Below, piece by piece: positions 7,853 through 16,506 of a stretch of DNA of 47,140 nt (position 1 is the first letter of the stretch; the number at the start of each line of letters is the position of its first letter). The stretch covers positions 1-47,140 of the forward strand of contig NZ_JADEWT010000044.1 in NCBI RefSeq assembly GCF_015207505.1, read 5' to 3'. The notes under the pieces were generated by a model. That model saw only the letters and a program-made list of their open reading frames with translations. It searched no databases and was not told where the DNA came from. The position numbers and the translations under genes were made by a program. The DNA comes from Tychonema sp. LEGE 06208 (GTDB taxonomy: Bacteria; Cyanobacteriota; Cyanobacteriia; Cyanobacteriales; Microcoleaceae).

Positions 7853-8557
7853 ATGACCTTTTTCAACGTCTCCGAACCCCTAATCCGCAGCAAACAGGAA
7901 CATCTCGACGTACAAGACCGATCGGGCTTGTTGCAACTAAACTGGCAAATTGGAAATATTACTCTTTTCTCAGGATTTTATACCCGGATTGACCAAACTT
8001 TTCTGCTTTGGGGTTTGGTGACGGCGGGGATTTTTTTCACGGCTCAATTTGTGCCGCTTAGTTGGAGCTTTCAGGCGATTCTGTGGTCAACACTGACGAT
8101 TATTGGCACTGCTGGGATGGCTGTGTTAACTTTGTTTTGGGTAAAAGTCGAGCGAGTTAGCTGGATTCTGTATTGTTGGGCGATGCTGATGATAACTGGT
8201 TTGGTGCTGACGGATTGCAGTATTTTTCTGGGTTGGGGTGGTTTGTTGCAGCACTTGTGCGATTTGTGGTTGGGGTTGAGCGCGATCGGCTATTTTTGTA
8301 CTGGACTCGGTTTGCGATCGCGCACTTTTATCGCGATCGGATTAGCTCATCTATTTGCGATCGGATTATTGCCTTTTGTCGCACCTTGGCAATATCTAAC
8401 CACAGGCATAATTATGGCCGGTTGTTTGCTGTTATTGTCTGAATTGCAGTGGGATATGCGATCGCCGATCGACAATACTTTGCTAAGCGAAGAACAGAAA
8501 GAATTTAACCGAATTCAACATCAACTGCGACAAATAAGCTCCACAGTCAACAAATAG
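7853..8557 (+). CDS. Conserved-type membrane protein, function unknown
   Basis: 234 residues. After about 45 polar residues there are about six hydrophobic segments suited to membrane helices: LLWGLVTAGIFFTAQFV, a long AILWSTL..VLTLFWV, WILYCWAMLMITGLVL, LWLGLSAIGYFCTGLGL, FIAIGLAHLFAIGLLPFV and LTTGIIMAGCLLLLSEL. The polar C-terminal tail (EEQKEFNRIQHQLRQI) is probably cytoplasmic and helical. No enzymatic motif was recognised. The ATG at 7853 was used; there is no obvious Shine-Dalgarno. It stands alone on this strand, between two gene-poor stretches. Confidence 0.75.
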   Translation: MTFFNVSEPLIRSKQEHLDVQDRSGLLQLNWQIGNITLFSGFYTRIDQTFLLWGLVTAGIFFTAQFVPLSWSFQAILWSTLTIIGTAGMAVLTLFWVKVERVSWILYCWAMLMITGLVLTDCSIFLGWGGLLQHLCDLWLGLSAIGYFCTGLGLRSRTFIAIGLAHLFAIGLLPFVAPWQYLTTGIIMAGCLLLLSELQWDMRSPIDNTLLSEEQKEFNRIQHQLRQISSTVNK

Positions 8558-9369
8558 GTCAAAAACAAACCACTTACTTTTCTTCGACTTTTAGCAAAAT
8601 GTGCATGAGACATAAACAATAATTATTGTGGGTAGGCATATATCTTGCCTTTGATTCGCTGTTCTGGCAAAGTCTAATAGCTGCAAATTGTAAAGTTTTT
8701 TGTACGACCGCTAACATTTTTCCAAAATCGTACAGAATAGAACGATACAGCATAAATAAACAACCAACTTTAGCCAGAACAGGTGTTTTTCTGTTTGACC
8801 TATAAATCGCCAACCATAGGAGAACGGTGTCCGGGAAGCGACTGGCGAACAATGCTGTAACTGCGGCGATAAAAGTTAATTCTGGTTGACCTTCGTGGTT
8901 AAAACAAAAAAAGTGGTGCAGGGTTTTTACCGTTTCCCCTGCTTTGCAATCTCCGAGGAGAGGCTAAACCCTCTACTAGAACAGTCTGAGGAGATTGGCA
9001 CAGAATTTGACAATTGGTCAGGCGGATTTTTGAGTCAGGCTGTTTAATAAAATTTAGAAAATGATCGCTTAGCAGCCTAGCAGGACTTACAATTAAATAA
9101 GTCCTGCTTTATCATAGGTTCGCAGTAAGGACTTTAGTCTACCCTCTTGAATTTATACCATTTATAAAAAATGTTGCAACAATAAAATTGTTGGGCGGAG
9201 TGAAACGGAGGGTTGTTTTGTTCACCCAATGTGTAAGGTGCGTCGCTATTAGATTGTCACTCTTTTTGAAAAATTTTCGATGTATCCACACCTACATATA
9301 CTGTTGCATTAATTTGGAAGATTGGTATTACTTGCTTAGCTTTTTACCTGTTAATGTAGCGCGCGCTGC
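8558..9369. other. Gene-free region with hairpins
   Basis: No reliable gene. A minus-strand open frame (8574-8852, TTG start) has no recognisable features. CAATCTCC (8947-8954) can pair with GGAGATTG (8990-8997), enclosing GAGAGG/CCTCT, which might be a small structured RNA. A perfect 11-bp hairpin is at 9079-9108, followed by a copy of the dispersed AGTAAGGACTTTAGTC motif (about 9124). Confidence 0.4.
9079..9112 (+). terminator. Perfect 11-bp hairpin, terminator-like
   Basis: AGCAGGACTTA (9079-9089) pairs with TAAGTCCTGCT (9098-9108) around an 8-nt loop, followed by TTAT. It might end a transcript from the structured stretch at 8947-8997 or be a dispersed palindrome; no upstream gene is close. 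Confidence 0.4.
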
Positions 9370-9474
9370 ATGGCACTTTGCCTAACTATAATTATGCCAC
9401 AATATACCACAGCCCGCGCCGCCATCGACATGGCAATCTACGACTGGCTGGGTAAAAAAGCAGGCTTGCCGCAT
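9370..9474 (+). pseudogene. Remnant of dipeptide epimerase / mandelate racemase-like gene
   Basis: The frame from about 9406 reads TTARAAIDMAIYDWLGKKAG followed by LP. This is the conserved capping-to-barrel segment of the dipeptide epimerase/muconate lactonizing enzyme (enolase superfamily) proteins. Everything before and after it is missing: the barrel with its catalytic lysines and metal ligands is gone. The frame runs without a stop into a fragment of a different protein (next entry), so a deletion seems to have joined two formerly neighbouring genes. Non-functional. Confidence 0.6.
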
Positions 9475-9733
9475 CACCCGCAGGTATCGATTCCGAGTTT
9501 GTTGAAAGTGGTTGAATTGTACGAAATGGTGGCGGCGGCGGGTGCTTTTGTAGGGGCAAAAGTGAGCGCGATCCGCCCTTAACACTCATCGCTTAAATGA
9601 GGCAGATGCGCTGTTAGCAATAGCTGAAATTCAAGCAGAAACGGGATTATCTTGTACCTATCCGGCGCGGTTTAGCGCGTTGGTGTTGCTGGGGGCGATC
9701 GACAATCGATCTGCTACAATCAGTTACAACTAG
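9475..9733 (+). pseudogene. Remnant of DUF1611 (DgcN-like) gene, frameshifted
   Basis: The reading frame continues as HPQVSIPSLLKVVELYEMVAA and then VGAKVSAI. It then shifts by one base to ALNTHRLNEADALLAI and ETGLSCTYPARF, ending at the TAG 9731-9733. Together this resembles the C-terminal part of DUF1611 proteins, which often lie beside dipeptide epimerases. The shift is explained by one extra C in GCGATCCGC (about 9568-9576), where GCGATCGC, a HIP1 site, would restore the frame. Family assignment is from memory of motifs. The gene is clearly broken. Confidence 0.55.
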
Positions 9734-9752
9734 CTAAGAGCTACAGAAAATT

Positions 9753-10163
9753 ATGACACAAAGCATTCAAGCAAAAGCACTGACACTCGGTGATGTCCAA
9801 ACAAAATTTAATCTACAATTGTCTGAAGACGAGCAATTTTTCAGAGAATGGATTGATGATTCGCCAGAAATCACAGACGCAGAAAAGCGATATTGAGACA
9901 AAGTAAATGTTGGGTATATTAACAGTGCCGAGTACCCCATGATAGAAGATACCGTAAAAGCTGAGTAACCCCAATCCTGATAGACCAACTTTTGGGCTTC
10001 TGACAAATGGCAGCAACTTCAGATTGATTAAATTGGTTAAATAAGACAATCCGCAGTACGCTTTATCTTATGAGTTCGTAATCGCGCCAAGGATTGTTAC
10101 GAAGTGTTTCGCATTTTGAAGCGCGTCGCTGGTATAATTTTTATTAACACCTCTTCTACTTAA
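9753..10163 (+). pseudogene. Broken restriction-endonuclease-like gene (cyanobacterial 'subunit R'-like family)
   Basis: An ATG at 9753 opens MTQSIQAKALTLGDVQTKFN and continues to an in-frame TGA at 9894-9896. The same frame resumes with DKVNVGYINSAEYPMIEDTV. Another frame then gives FGLLTNGSNFRLIKLVK to a TAA at 10042, followed by DNPQYALSYEF, and a further frame gives YEVFRILKRV. The order and motifs resemble a cyanobacterial family of PD-(D/E)XK-like proteins annotated as restriction endonuclease subunits. The usual middle of the protein is missing. At least one nonsense change, one internal deletion and frameshifts are needed to explain it. The family name is moderately certain; the decay is plain. 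Confidence 0.5.
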
Positions 10164-10172
10164 ATAGATAAT

Positions 10173-10688
10173 ATGGAACTAGATTCTGAAAATAACAATA
10201 AATTCAGTAAAGCTCACTTTGATTTTAAGAATTTGCCCCAACTCACCAACCCTTGGCGACAGCTAAATCTGCAAGGAGTAGCTTTAGGTTTGATTCGCTT
10301 GCCGGCTGGCGAGGGCTACACCTTTACTCACAGCCACGCAGAACAAGAAGAAGTCTATATTGTAGTTGAAGGCAAGGGCTTGATGGTTGTAGATGGGGAA
10401 CTATTGACACTTGAGGGCGGCGATATTGTGAGAGTTTCTCCTGCTGCAAAGAGAGCATTAAAAGCTGCTGAAAATACAGCTTTATTTGCGATCTGTACTG
10501 GAGGATTGGCCGCAGGTTATCCCAAGCAACCCAACGCGCGCTATCTGATAGATGATGGAATCCCCGATTATGACGATGTTCCGCCTTGGTATGAGGGAAA
10601 TCCCGAAATTGCCGAGAGAAATGCACGGTTAAAAGAAAGGATGTTGAAAGCCCAAGCCAAACGAGAAAGCCAACAGGAATCATCATGA
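10173..10688 (+). CDS. Cupin domain-containing protein
   Basis: 171 residues. The central cupin barrel (about 40-115) carries the metal-binding pattern FTHSHAEQEEVYIVVEGKG (two His, then Glu) and motif 2 LEGGDIVRVSPAAKRALKA, whose usual second-motif His is replaced by Lys or Arg. The C-terminal tail is charged and helical (ERNARLKERMLKAQAKRES). The substrate cannot be told from the sequence. The stop overlaps the next start by four bases (ATGA), so it is translationally coupled to the GNAT gene. It begins right after a degraded gene. Confidence 0.85.
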   Translation: MELDSENNNKFSKAHFDFKNLPQLTNPWRQLNLQGVALGLIRLPAGEGYTFTHSHAEQEEVYIVVEGKGLMVVDGELLTLEGGDIVRVSPAAKRALKAAENTALFAICTGGLAAGYPKQPNARYLIDDGIPDYDDVPPWYEGNPEIAERNARLKERMLKAQAKRESQQESS

Positions 10689-11152
10689 ATGAAAGTCATT
10701 TTTCCTTACCCCCAAAATGCACAATCCGACCAGCGTTGAAACAAGATATCAAATCAATTAGAATGTTAGTTTGGAGCGCTAAACTCGATCCTACTCAGTT
10801 GCGCTGGGAGCAATTCTGGGTCATCGAATGTGAGGGAAAGTTGGCTGCTTGCGGACAGTTGCGGAACTTTTCCGGCGCGCAAGAATTGGGTAGTTTGGTG
10901 GTGGCGAAGGATTGGCGCGATCGCAGTTTGGGCACCTATCTCACACAATATTTAATTCAACAGGCTACGGAACCGCTATATTTAGAATGTTTGGGAAAGC
11001 GACTCGCAGCATTTTACAGTCGCTTTGGCTTCGTAGCAGTTTCTGTGCAAGATTTGCCGCAGTCCTTGAAATTCAAGTTTGGTTTGTCTCAGTTAGCTAA
11101 ATTTTTATTCAGAATTCCTGTAACTATTATGCAGTATCGAGAAGGTTCTTGA
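10685..11152 (+). CDS. GNAT family N-acetyltransferase
   Basis: 155 residues. It begins with the typical IRPALKQDIKSIRMLV strand-helix of the GNAT fold. WVIECEGKLAACGQLRNF and ELGSLVVAKDWRDRSLGTYLTQYL follow; the latter includes a variant acetyl-CoA pyrophosphate loop (motif A, RDRSLG). LYLECLGKRLAAFYSRFGF is motif B. The acceptor substrate is unknown. The C-terminus ends in a hydrophobic stretch (LAKFLFRIPVTIM). It overlaps the cupin gene by four bases and is presumably its operon partner; no terminator is evident after it. Confidence 0.85.
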   Translation: MNESHFSLPPKCTIRPALKQDIKSIRMLVWSAKLDPTQLRWEQFWVIECEGKLAACGQLRNFSGAQELGSLVVAKDWRDRSLGTYLTQYLIQQATEPLYLECLGKRLAAFYSRFGFVAVSVQDLPQSLKFKFGLSQLAKFLFRIPVTIMQYREGS

Positions 11153-11967
11153 TAATTATGACTTTTATGAATTTAAGATGCTGAATTTATGAATTGACTT
11201 TAAGTTTGACTTGTTGAATAATTGCGATTGCAGGGTGCGATCGAGCTGCGCGGATCGAAAACTCCTAGGGCTTCGTGATGTCTGCGTCAGTCTCAGCGTG
11301 CATTTTTGATGCCTGAGTACGCAAAATCGGTTCGATCGTTCGGACTTGGGTATTCATCAGACGAGAGAGGAGTTGGGCCCTGACTAGAAACCTATAACGG
11401 TATTTTATCGGCGATGGTGTGAGTCGCGCACTAGATATGTACGGATGTTCCGGATTGGTCGATCGAGATTGCGTAAACTTAGAATTCACCGCCTGCAGTA
11501 GTCCACTTTGCTAAATTGGCACAGCCACAAGCCAGAGAATTAGCCTCAAACCATCGATCAATCGTTGTTTTACCGTTGCTTACTGTCCTGTGCCAGTACC
11601 AGAGACGGAAAGTGTCAGACCGATCGCACCACATACCTTCGACTTTTTATAAATTAGTAAGTGTAAAGCAAGCGAGTCACAACCGATTCAAAAAATCCTC
11701 AAATCAAAAAAGAAAACATCTTCACAGCAGCAGTAATGCGGAATCAGCCAAGCGCTAATGTAGCTAACAACATCTACCAGTGAGACAAATCCCAGCAACT
11801 AAGCGACAGCTAAATCCTTAATTCAATACCTTGGAATTACTCAATTTAGACTCCCCGCAACCGTCGCTCAAATCCCCAAAAAAATCAAAAAGTTTTTGTT
11901 TTTGCTCCGGATGGAAGCACCACAGACAAGAACAATGAAATATCTAGGCCATTAATCAATCTTAACC
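11153..11967. other. Gene-free region upstream of the NfeD-like pair
   Basis: About 800 bp in which no gene could be recognised. Open frames at 11265-11489 (minus) and 11516-11758 (plus, TTG start) lack family motifs and good ribosome binding sites. Short peptide-like stretches in several frames suggest decayed coding DNA, but no family was identified. Confidence 0.4.
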
Positions 11968-12043
11968 AGGAAATGCAGCCTCTCAAATAGCAGAAATAAA
12001 CAATTACACATCCATATATTTTAACACAACAGGAGTAAATATC
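11968..12043 (+). promoter_or_regulatory. Upstream module of the first NfeD-like gene
   Basis: The stretch AGGAAATGCAGCC followed by AAATAGCAGAAA, then TATATTTTAACACA and AGGAG, is repeated upstream of the second gene (12350-12425) at a distance of exactly 382 bp. TATATT could be a -10 element. AGGAG at 12031-12035 is a good ribosome binding site 8 nt before the ATG. Conservation may reflect recent duplication rather than selection. Confidence 0.45.
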
Positions 12044-12331
12044 ATGTTCAACGTACTAAAAGCTTTCGGCTCAATCTTTTCTACTCAAGGATACAACACC
12101 GCCAACAATATGTTAATCAAAAATTACGTCAACACCAATTTTCACTACTTCAACGAAGAAGCCGTGGTCGATGAATCGATTTACCCGAATCAAACAGGTC
12201 GCGTCCGCTTTCAAGGTAGCTGGTGGCCCGCACGGTGCGATCGCCAAATCACCCTCACACCGGGAGATACCGTTTATGTCATCGGCGTTGACAGCATCAC
12301 TCTGTTAGTTTCCCTCGCTCCCGCCGACTAA
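12044..12331 (+). CDS. Small NfeD-like OB-fold protein, tandem copy 1
   Basis: 95 residues with no membrane segment. The second half resembles the C-terminal OB-fold domain of NfeD proteins: [14 protein letters not shown], then [19 protein letters not shown]. NfeD C-terminal domains usually sit behind membrane helices and work with stomatin-like proteins, but here the domain stands alone after an unfamiliar N-terminal stretch ([31 protein letters not shown]). It differs from the next gene at 11 of 95 residues, all but two of them in the first 41. A clear AGGAG precedes the ATG. The role is unknown. Confidence 0.8.
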   Translation: MFNVLKAFGSIFSTQGYNTANNMLIKNYVNTNFHYFNEEAVVDESIYPNQTGRVRFQGSWWPARCDRQITLTPGDTVYVIGVDSITLLVSLAPAD

Positions 12332-12349
12332 ATCACAGCATCGAAAATC

Positions 12350-12425
12350 AGGAAATGCAGCCTTTTAAATAGCAGAAACAGCATCTAAAAATTTCCTATA
12401 TTTTAACACAAAAGGAGTCCGTAAA
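12350..12425 (+). promoter_or_regulatory. Upstream module of the second NfeD-like gene
   Basis: This is the duplicate of 11968-12043: GGAAATGCAGCC, AAATAGCAGAAA, TATATTTTAACACA and AAAGGAG (12411-12417) 8 nt before the ATG. It suggests that each copy carries its own promoter and ribosome binding site. Confidence 0.45.
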
Positions 12426-12713
12426 ATGTTCAATTTAGCAAAAGCTTTCGGTTCTATTTTTTCTGTCCACACCTACAGCACAGCAAATAATATGTTAATC
12501 GACAACTACATCAATACCAACTTTCACTACTTCAATGAAGAAGCAATCGTCGATGAATCGATTTATCCGAATCAAACAGGTCGCGTCCGCTTTCAAGGTA
12601 GCTGGTGGCCCGCACGGTGCGATCGCCAAATCACCCTCACACCAGGAGACACCGTTTATGTCATCGGCGTTGACAACATCACCCTATTAGTTTCCCTCAC
12701 TCCCGCAGACTAA
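12426..12713 (+). CDS. Small NfeD-like OB-fold protein, tandem copy 2
   Basis: 95 residues, the same length as copy 1 and 84 of 95 identical to it. The OB-fold segment [17 protein letters not shown] through [14 protein letters not shown] is unchanged. The changes cluster in the N-terminal arm ([18 protein letters not shown]). The unchanged core suggests either purifying selection or gene conversion on the OB domain, with the N-terminal arm free to diverge. It is followed by a strong terminator at 12763-12796. Function is unknown; soluble NfeD-like proteins are inferred to act by protein contact, not catalysis. Confidence 0.8.
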   Translation: MFNLAKAFGSIFSVHTYSTANNMLIDNYINTNFHYFNEEAIVDESIYPNQTGRVRFQGSWWPARCDRQITLTPGDTVYVIGVDNITLLVSLTPAD

Positions 12714-12762
12714 ATCACAACTCGATTCAAACGACCTAACTTTTTACACCTCACATAACTTT

Positions 12763-12796
12763 GGCAGGGTTTATTTGCATAAACCCTGCCTTTTTT
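12763..12796 (+). terminator. Rho-independent terminator
   Basis: GGCAGGGTTTA (12763-12773) pairs perfectly with TAAACCCTGCC (12780-12790), with a 6-nt loop followed by TTTTTT. It separates the NfeD-like pair from glyQ. Confidence 0.9.
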
Positions 12797-12839
12797 ATGC
12801 TTAAATAAGTTGAGATACATACTAGCCCTATTTAAACCA

Positions 12840-13718
12840 GTGAACTTTCAATCAATCATTGCCACCTTAAATCAATTCTGGAGCGATCGAGGCTGTCTGA
12901 TCGCCCAATCCTACGACACAGAAAAAGGTGCAGGAACCATGAATCCCCACACCTTCCTCAGAGCAATTGGCCCGGAACCTTGGTCAGTCGCCTATGTCGA
13001 ACCCTGTCGCCGCCCCACCGACGGACGCTACGGCGAAAATCCCAACCGCTTCCAACATTACTATCAATATCAAGTCCTGATTAAACCATCTCCTCCCAAC
13101 ATTCAAGAAGTTTATTTAGACTCCCTCAGAGCATTAGGAATTCGCCCGGAAGACCACGACATTCGCTTTGTAGAAGACAACTGGGAATCGCCCACCCTCG
13201 GAGCTTGGGGTGTGGGCTGGGAAGTCTGGCTCGACGGCATGGAAATCACCCAATTTACCTACTTTCAACAGTGCGGTAGCATAGATTGTCGCCCGGTATC
13301 TATTGAAATTACCTACGGGCTAGAACGCCTCGCGATGTATCTCCAAGAAGTTGATGCCATGACCAAGATTCAGTGGAAAGATGGCGTAACTTACGGCGAC
13401 GTTTACCTACAAGGAGAAATAGAACAGTGTACTTATAACTTTGAAGCTTCTAATCCTGAATTGTTGTTTACTTTGTTTGGATTGTACGAGCAAGAAGCCG
13501 AACAACTGACAAAAAAAGGATTGGTTTTGCCCAGTCTTGATTATGTGTTAAAATGTTCTCACACTTTCAATTTACTCGATGCGAGAGGCGTGATTTCGGT
13601 AACGGAAAGAACTCGCTACATTACCAAGATTCGGAATTTGGCGCGACGGGTTGCTCAGCTTTATTTGGAACAGCGCGAACAGTTGGGTTTTCCATTGGAA
13701 AAAACAGTAAAAGTTTGA
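12840..13718 (+). CDS. glyQ: Glycyl-tRNA synthetase alpha subunit
   Basis: 292 residues from GTG 12840. It is the catalytic subunit of the bacterial alpha2beta2 glycyl-tRNA synthetase, charging tRNA-Gly in the cytoplasm; the beta subunit (glyS) is not in this window. Motifs: [91 protein letters not shown]. The frame extends upstream to a TTG at 12810, but the family starts at (M)NFQS, so the GTG was chosen. The length is normal. Confidence 0.95.
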   Translation: MNFQSIIATLNQFWSDRGCLIAQSYDTEKGAGTMNPHTFLRAIGPEPWSVAYVEPCRRPTDGRYGENPNRFQHYYQYQVLIKPSPPNIQEVYLDSLRALGIRPEDHDIRFVEDNWESPTLGAWGVGWEVWLDGMEITQFTYFQQCGSIDCRPVSIEITYGLERLAMYLQEVDAMTKIQWKDGVTYGDVYLQGEIEQCTYNFEASNPELLFTLFGLYEQEAEQLTKKGLVLPSLDYVLKCSHTFNLLDARGVISVTERTRYITKIRNLARRVAQLYLEQREQLGFPLEKTVKV

Positions 13719-14034
13719 GAAGGAAGAGCGGCACGACACGGATGCGGACACGGATACACGGATGAATTTATTAGATAGATTTCTGACTTCTTAAAGAAGT
13801 TGGAAATCTGGCTATTATTTTTCCGATCTTCTTCCTGATTCTGACTTCGTGTGGGAGCATCTCATATTTGTAAAAATACTTCTTTTGACTCCTTCTTTCT
13901 TCCTCTTTCCTCTTTCCTCCTGTCTCCTACCTCCATTTTTTAGCTTGGCTGCTTTCATTGAGATGCTCCCCTTCGTGTCCTTTGCGTCTTCGCGGTTCAA
14001 TAAAACTAATTATTCCCTATTTTAAATAAATTAA
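13719..14034. other. Intergenic region with hairpin and REDAKDTKG-type repeat
   Basis: An interrupted hairpin (AGATTTC..ACTTCTT / AAGAAGT..GAAATCT, 13777-13809) may end the glyQ transcript. Near 13970-14000 lies CCTTCGTGTCCTTTGCGTC, a dispersed cyanobacterial intergenic motif which, read on the minus strand, spells NREDAKDTKG. The 61-codon minus frame through it is not considered a gene. Confidence 0.5.
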
Positions 14035-14802
14035 ATGCTTAATTATTCACCAAATAATACAGAAACAATTCCTCAATTGCGCGTTGATGATGTAAGTTTG
14101 AAAACACCGATCGCCTCTAGCTACTTATTAGACAATATCTCGTTTGATGTGCACTCTGGCGATCGCGTCGCAATTGTCGGCCCTTCGGGGGCTGGGAAAA
14201 CAACGCTGTTGCGGTTGTTAAACCGACTCAGCAGCCCCACCAGCGGCTCGATTTATCTGGAAAATCGGGATTACCGACAAATACCTGCGATCGAACTTCG
14301 GCGACAAATCACCCTAATTTTGCAAGAATCTAAGCTTTTGGGGATGTCGGTGCGGGAGGCGTTGGCTTATCCTTTGAAGTTGCGGGGCGTGACTCCATCA
14401 AACATTGCACAGAGAATTAGCGGGGTTATTGAACAACTTCATATCCCCCAAGAATGGCTCGATCGCACCGAATTGCAGCTTTCCACAGGCCAAAAACAGT
14501 TAGTGGCGATCGCCCGCGGCATCATTTTGGAACCCAAAATCTTGCTTTTAGACGAACCAACATCCGCCCTAGACGCAGGAAAAGCCGCTCACATTTTGCA
14601 AGTATTGACACAGCTAACTAACAATCAAACCACAATTTTAATGGTCAATCACCAATTAGAATTAGCCGAACAGTTTAGCACGCGAGTCCTGCATTTACAG
14701 CGCGGAAAACTCCTCGAAGATTCCCCATCTCATCAAATAAATTGGGTGGAACTGCGGCAAAATTTAATCCAAGCAGAAGCAGAAGCAGAACAAGAATGGT
14801 GA
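14035..14802 (+). CDS. ABC transporter ATP-binding protein (FetA/YbbL-like)
   Basis: 255 residues, a complete ABC ATPase: Walker A GPSGAGKTTLL, Q-loop LILQESKLLG, signature LSTGQKQLVAIARG, Walker B ILLLDEPTSALD, H-loop MVNHQLE. The short, single-domain form and SGQ-type signature recall the FetA subunit of putative iron/metal exporters, but no FetB-like permease lies beside it, so substrate and direction are open. The C-terminus ends in an acidic repeat (QAEAEAEQEW). The following MFS gene is convergent (minus strand), 32 nt away. The permease must be encoded elsewhere. Confidence 0.85.
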   Translation: MLNYSPNNTETIPQLRVDDVSLKTPIASSYLLDNISFDVHSGDRVAIVGPSGAGKTTLLRLLNRLSSPTSGSIYLENRDYRQIPAIELRRQITLILQESKLLGMSVREALAYPLKLRGVTPSNIAQRISGVIEQLHIPQEWLDRTELQLSTGQKQLVAIARGIILEPKILLLDEPTSALDAGKAAHILQVLTQLTNNQTTILMVNHQLELAEQFSTRVLHLQRGKLLEDSPSHQINWVELRQNLIQAEAEAEQEW

Positions 14803-14834
14803 ACATTTGTAGGGTGCGCCGAGGCGCTATATAA

Positions 14835-16421
14835 TCAATGAGCGCCCCCTCCACCACCCGCACCCGGTTTCACCTTTTTAAAACCCAAAATAGCAATCCC
14901 GCTTACCAGCAATGCAATTCCCACAAAATAAAAACAATCATTAAAAGCCATCACATAAGCTTCCCGGCGCACAATATTATCAATTGCCTGAATTGCCCGA
15001 TCTTTCGCCACGCTCAAATCAGCACCGCGACTCACAAAATACTGAGTCATTTGATTAATTCTTTCCTGCGTTGCGGGATTATACAAAGAAACAGATTCCC
15101 CCAATCGATTAGAGTGAAATTGCTGCCGCTGCGTCACCAAAGTTGCTAGCGCCGCAATCCCCATCGAACCTCCCATATTTCGCATCATATTAAACAAACC
15201 AGAAGCCGAACCAGCCTCGTGTTTCTCCATACCAGCCGTGGCAATAGTTGACAGCGGCACCATAATTAAAGGCTGTCCCAATGCTCGCACTAATTGCGAC
15301 CAACGCAACTGATCGATACCCGTATCGTGACTCATGTTGGCATTCATAAAACAACTCACCGCAAACAAACTCACACCTGTAGCAATCATCACCCGTATAT
15401 CAATTCGCTGCATCAATTTCGGCACGATTGGCACGATGAATAATTGCGGTACGCCAGCCCACATAATTACCTCGCCAATTTGCATGGCATTGTATTGCTG
15501 AATCTGACTTAAATACAGGGGCAGAATGAACACCGAACCGTACAATCCTACCCCCAATGAAATATTTACAATAGTTGCCAAGCCGAAATTGCGGCGAGTC
15601 AGCAATCGCAGGTTGATAAACGGGTTTTTTCGAGTTAGTTCAATCCAGAAAAAAGCGCTGAGGAATATGGCAGAGATTATGGTTAAACGCAAAACAAAAT
15701 CAGAACTAAACCAGTCTTTGCGGCTGCCTTCTTCTAACACGACTTGCAGGGAACCTAAGCCGATCGCCATTGAGGCAATTCCCCACCAGTCGCCGCCTTT
15801 GAGCAGTTCTAGCCGCATCGGTGTCGGGGCGACGGCATACCACACAGCACTTAGCAGCATCAGCCCCGGAACCAAGTTCAAATAAAAGACATATTCCCAG
15901 CCGTAATTCTCCGTCAGCCAACCTCCCAATGTCGGCCCGATGGATGGTGCAAAAGTAGCTGTCAGGGCAAACATCGCCATCCCTATCGGCTGCTTTTTGG
16001 GCGGTAAATTTGTCAGCAAAAACGCAAAAGACATCGGAATCAAAATGCCGCCCGTAAACCCCTGCAGCGCTCGAAATACAATCATTGAACTCAAATTCCA
16101 CGCCCAAGCGCAGCACATGGAAAAGAATACAAAAAAACTTGCATTTACCAAGATGTAGCGGCGAACAGAGAACACCTGCGACAGCCATCCCGTAATCGGA
16201 ATAACGACTATTTCGGCGACTAGATAGGAGGTGGAAATCCAAGAACCTTCTTCTAAAGTTGCGCCTAAAGCTGCTTGGATATCTCTGAGGGATGCGTTGG
16301 TGATTTGGATGTCTAAAACTGCCATGAAAGCGCCGAGAATTGTTCCCATCACGCCGATCCAGGTTTTTAAGGGAACGCGATCGTCGCTTTGCTGTTGGGG
16401 AATTGCACTGGTATTTGCCAT
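14835..16421 (-). CDS. DHA2-family MFS multidrug efflux transporter (EmrB/QacA-like)
   Basis: 528 residues, about 14 predicted membrane helices, located in the inner membrane. The family pattern is clear: GTILGAFMAVLDIQITNASL, EEGSWISTSYLVAEIVVIPI, TGWLSQVFSVRRY, ALQGFTGGILIPMSF, PSIGPTLGGWLTENYGW (motif C, antiporter signature), SASGLFNMMRNMGGSMGIA. It is presumed to export drugs or metabolites in exchange for protons. No membrane-fusion partner (EmrA) is adjacent. The ATG at 16421 has AGAGGTG 6 nt upstream; a GTG three codons earlier is a weaker alternative. The next MFS gene is upstream on the same strand, about 85 nt away, so co-transcription is possible. Confidence 0.9.
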   Translation of the reverse strand: MANTSAIPQQQSDDRVPLKTWIGVMGTILGAFMAVLDIQITNASLRDIQAALGATLEEGSWISTSYLVAEIVVIPITGWLSQVFSVRRYILVNASFFVFFSMCCAWAWNLSSMIVFRALQGFTGGILIPMSFAFLLTNLPPKKQPIGMAMFALTATFAPSIGPTLGGWLTENYGWEYVFYLNLVPGLMLLSAVWYAVAPTPMRLELLKGGDWWGIASMAIGLGSLQVVLEEGSRKDWFSSDFVLRLTIISAIFLSAFFWIELTRKNPFINLRLLTRRNFGLATIVNISLGVGLYGSVFILPLYLSQIQQYNAMQIGEVIMWAGVPQLFIVPIVPKLMQRIDIRVMIATGVSLFAVSCFMNANMSHDTGIDQLRWSQLVRALGQPLIMVPLSTIATAGMEKHEAGSASGLFNMMRNMGGSMGIAALATLVTQRQQFHSNRLGESVSLYNPATQERINQMTQYFVSRGADLSVAKDRAIQAIDNIVRREAYVMAFNDCFYFVGIALLVSGIAILGFKKVKPGAGGGGGAH

Positions 16422-16506
16422 TGGTTGCACCTCTGGTGTAATTTTTTACCGCAGATGAACGCAGATCGACGCAGGTGGATCTAGTTAGATATTTACCGTT
16501 GCGTTT

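Noticed and set aside
8574-8852. 92-codon minus-strand frame
   Set aside because: TTG start, no family match; the hydrophobic opening stretch is suggestive, but the frame simply continues into repeat-like DNA upstream.
11265-11758. Two open frames (minus 11265-11489, plus 11516-11758)
   Set aside because: No motifs, rare starts, Ser/Lys-rich low-complexity tail in the second. Treated as non-coding or decayed.
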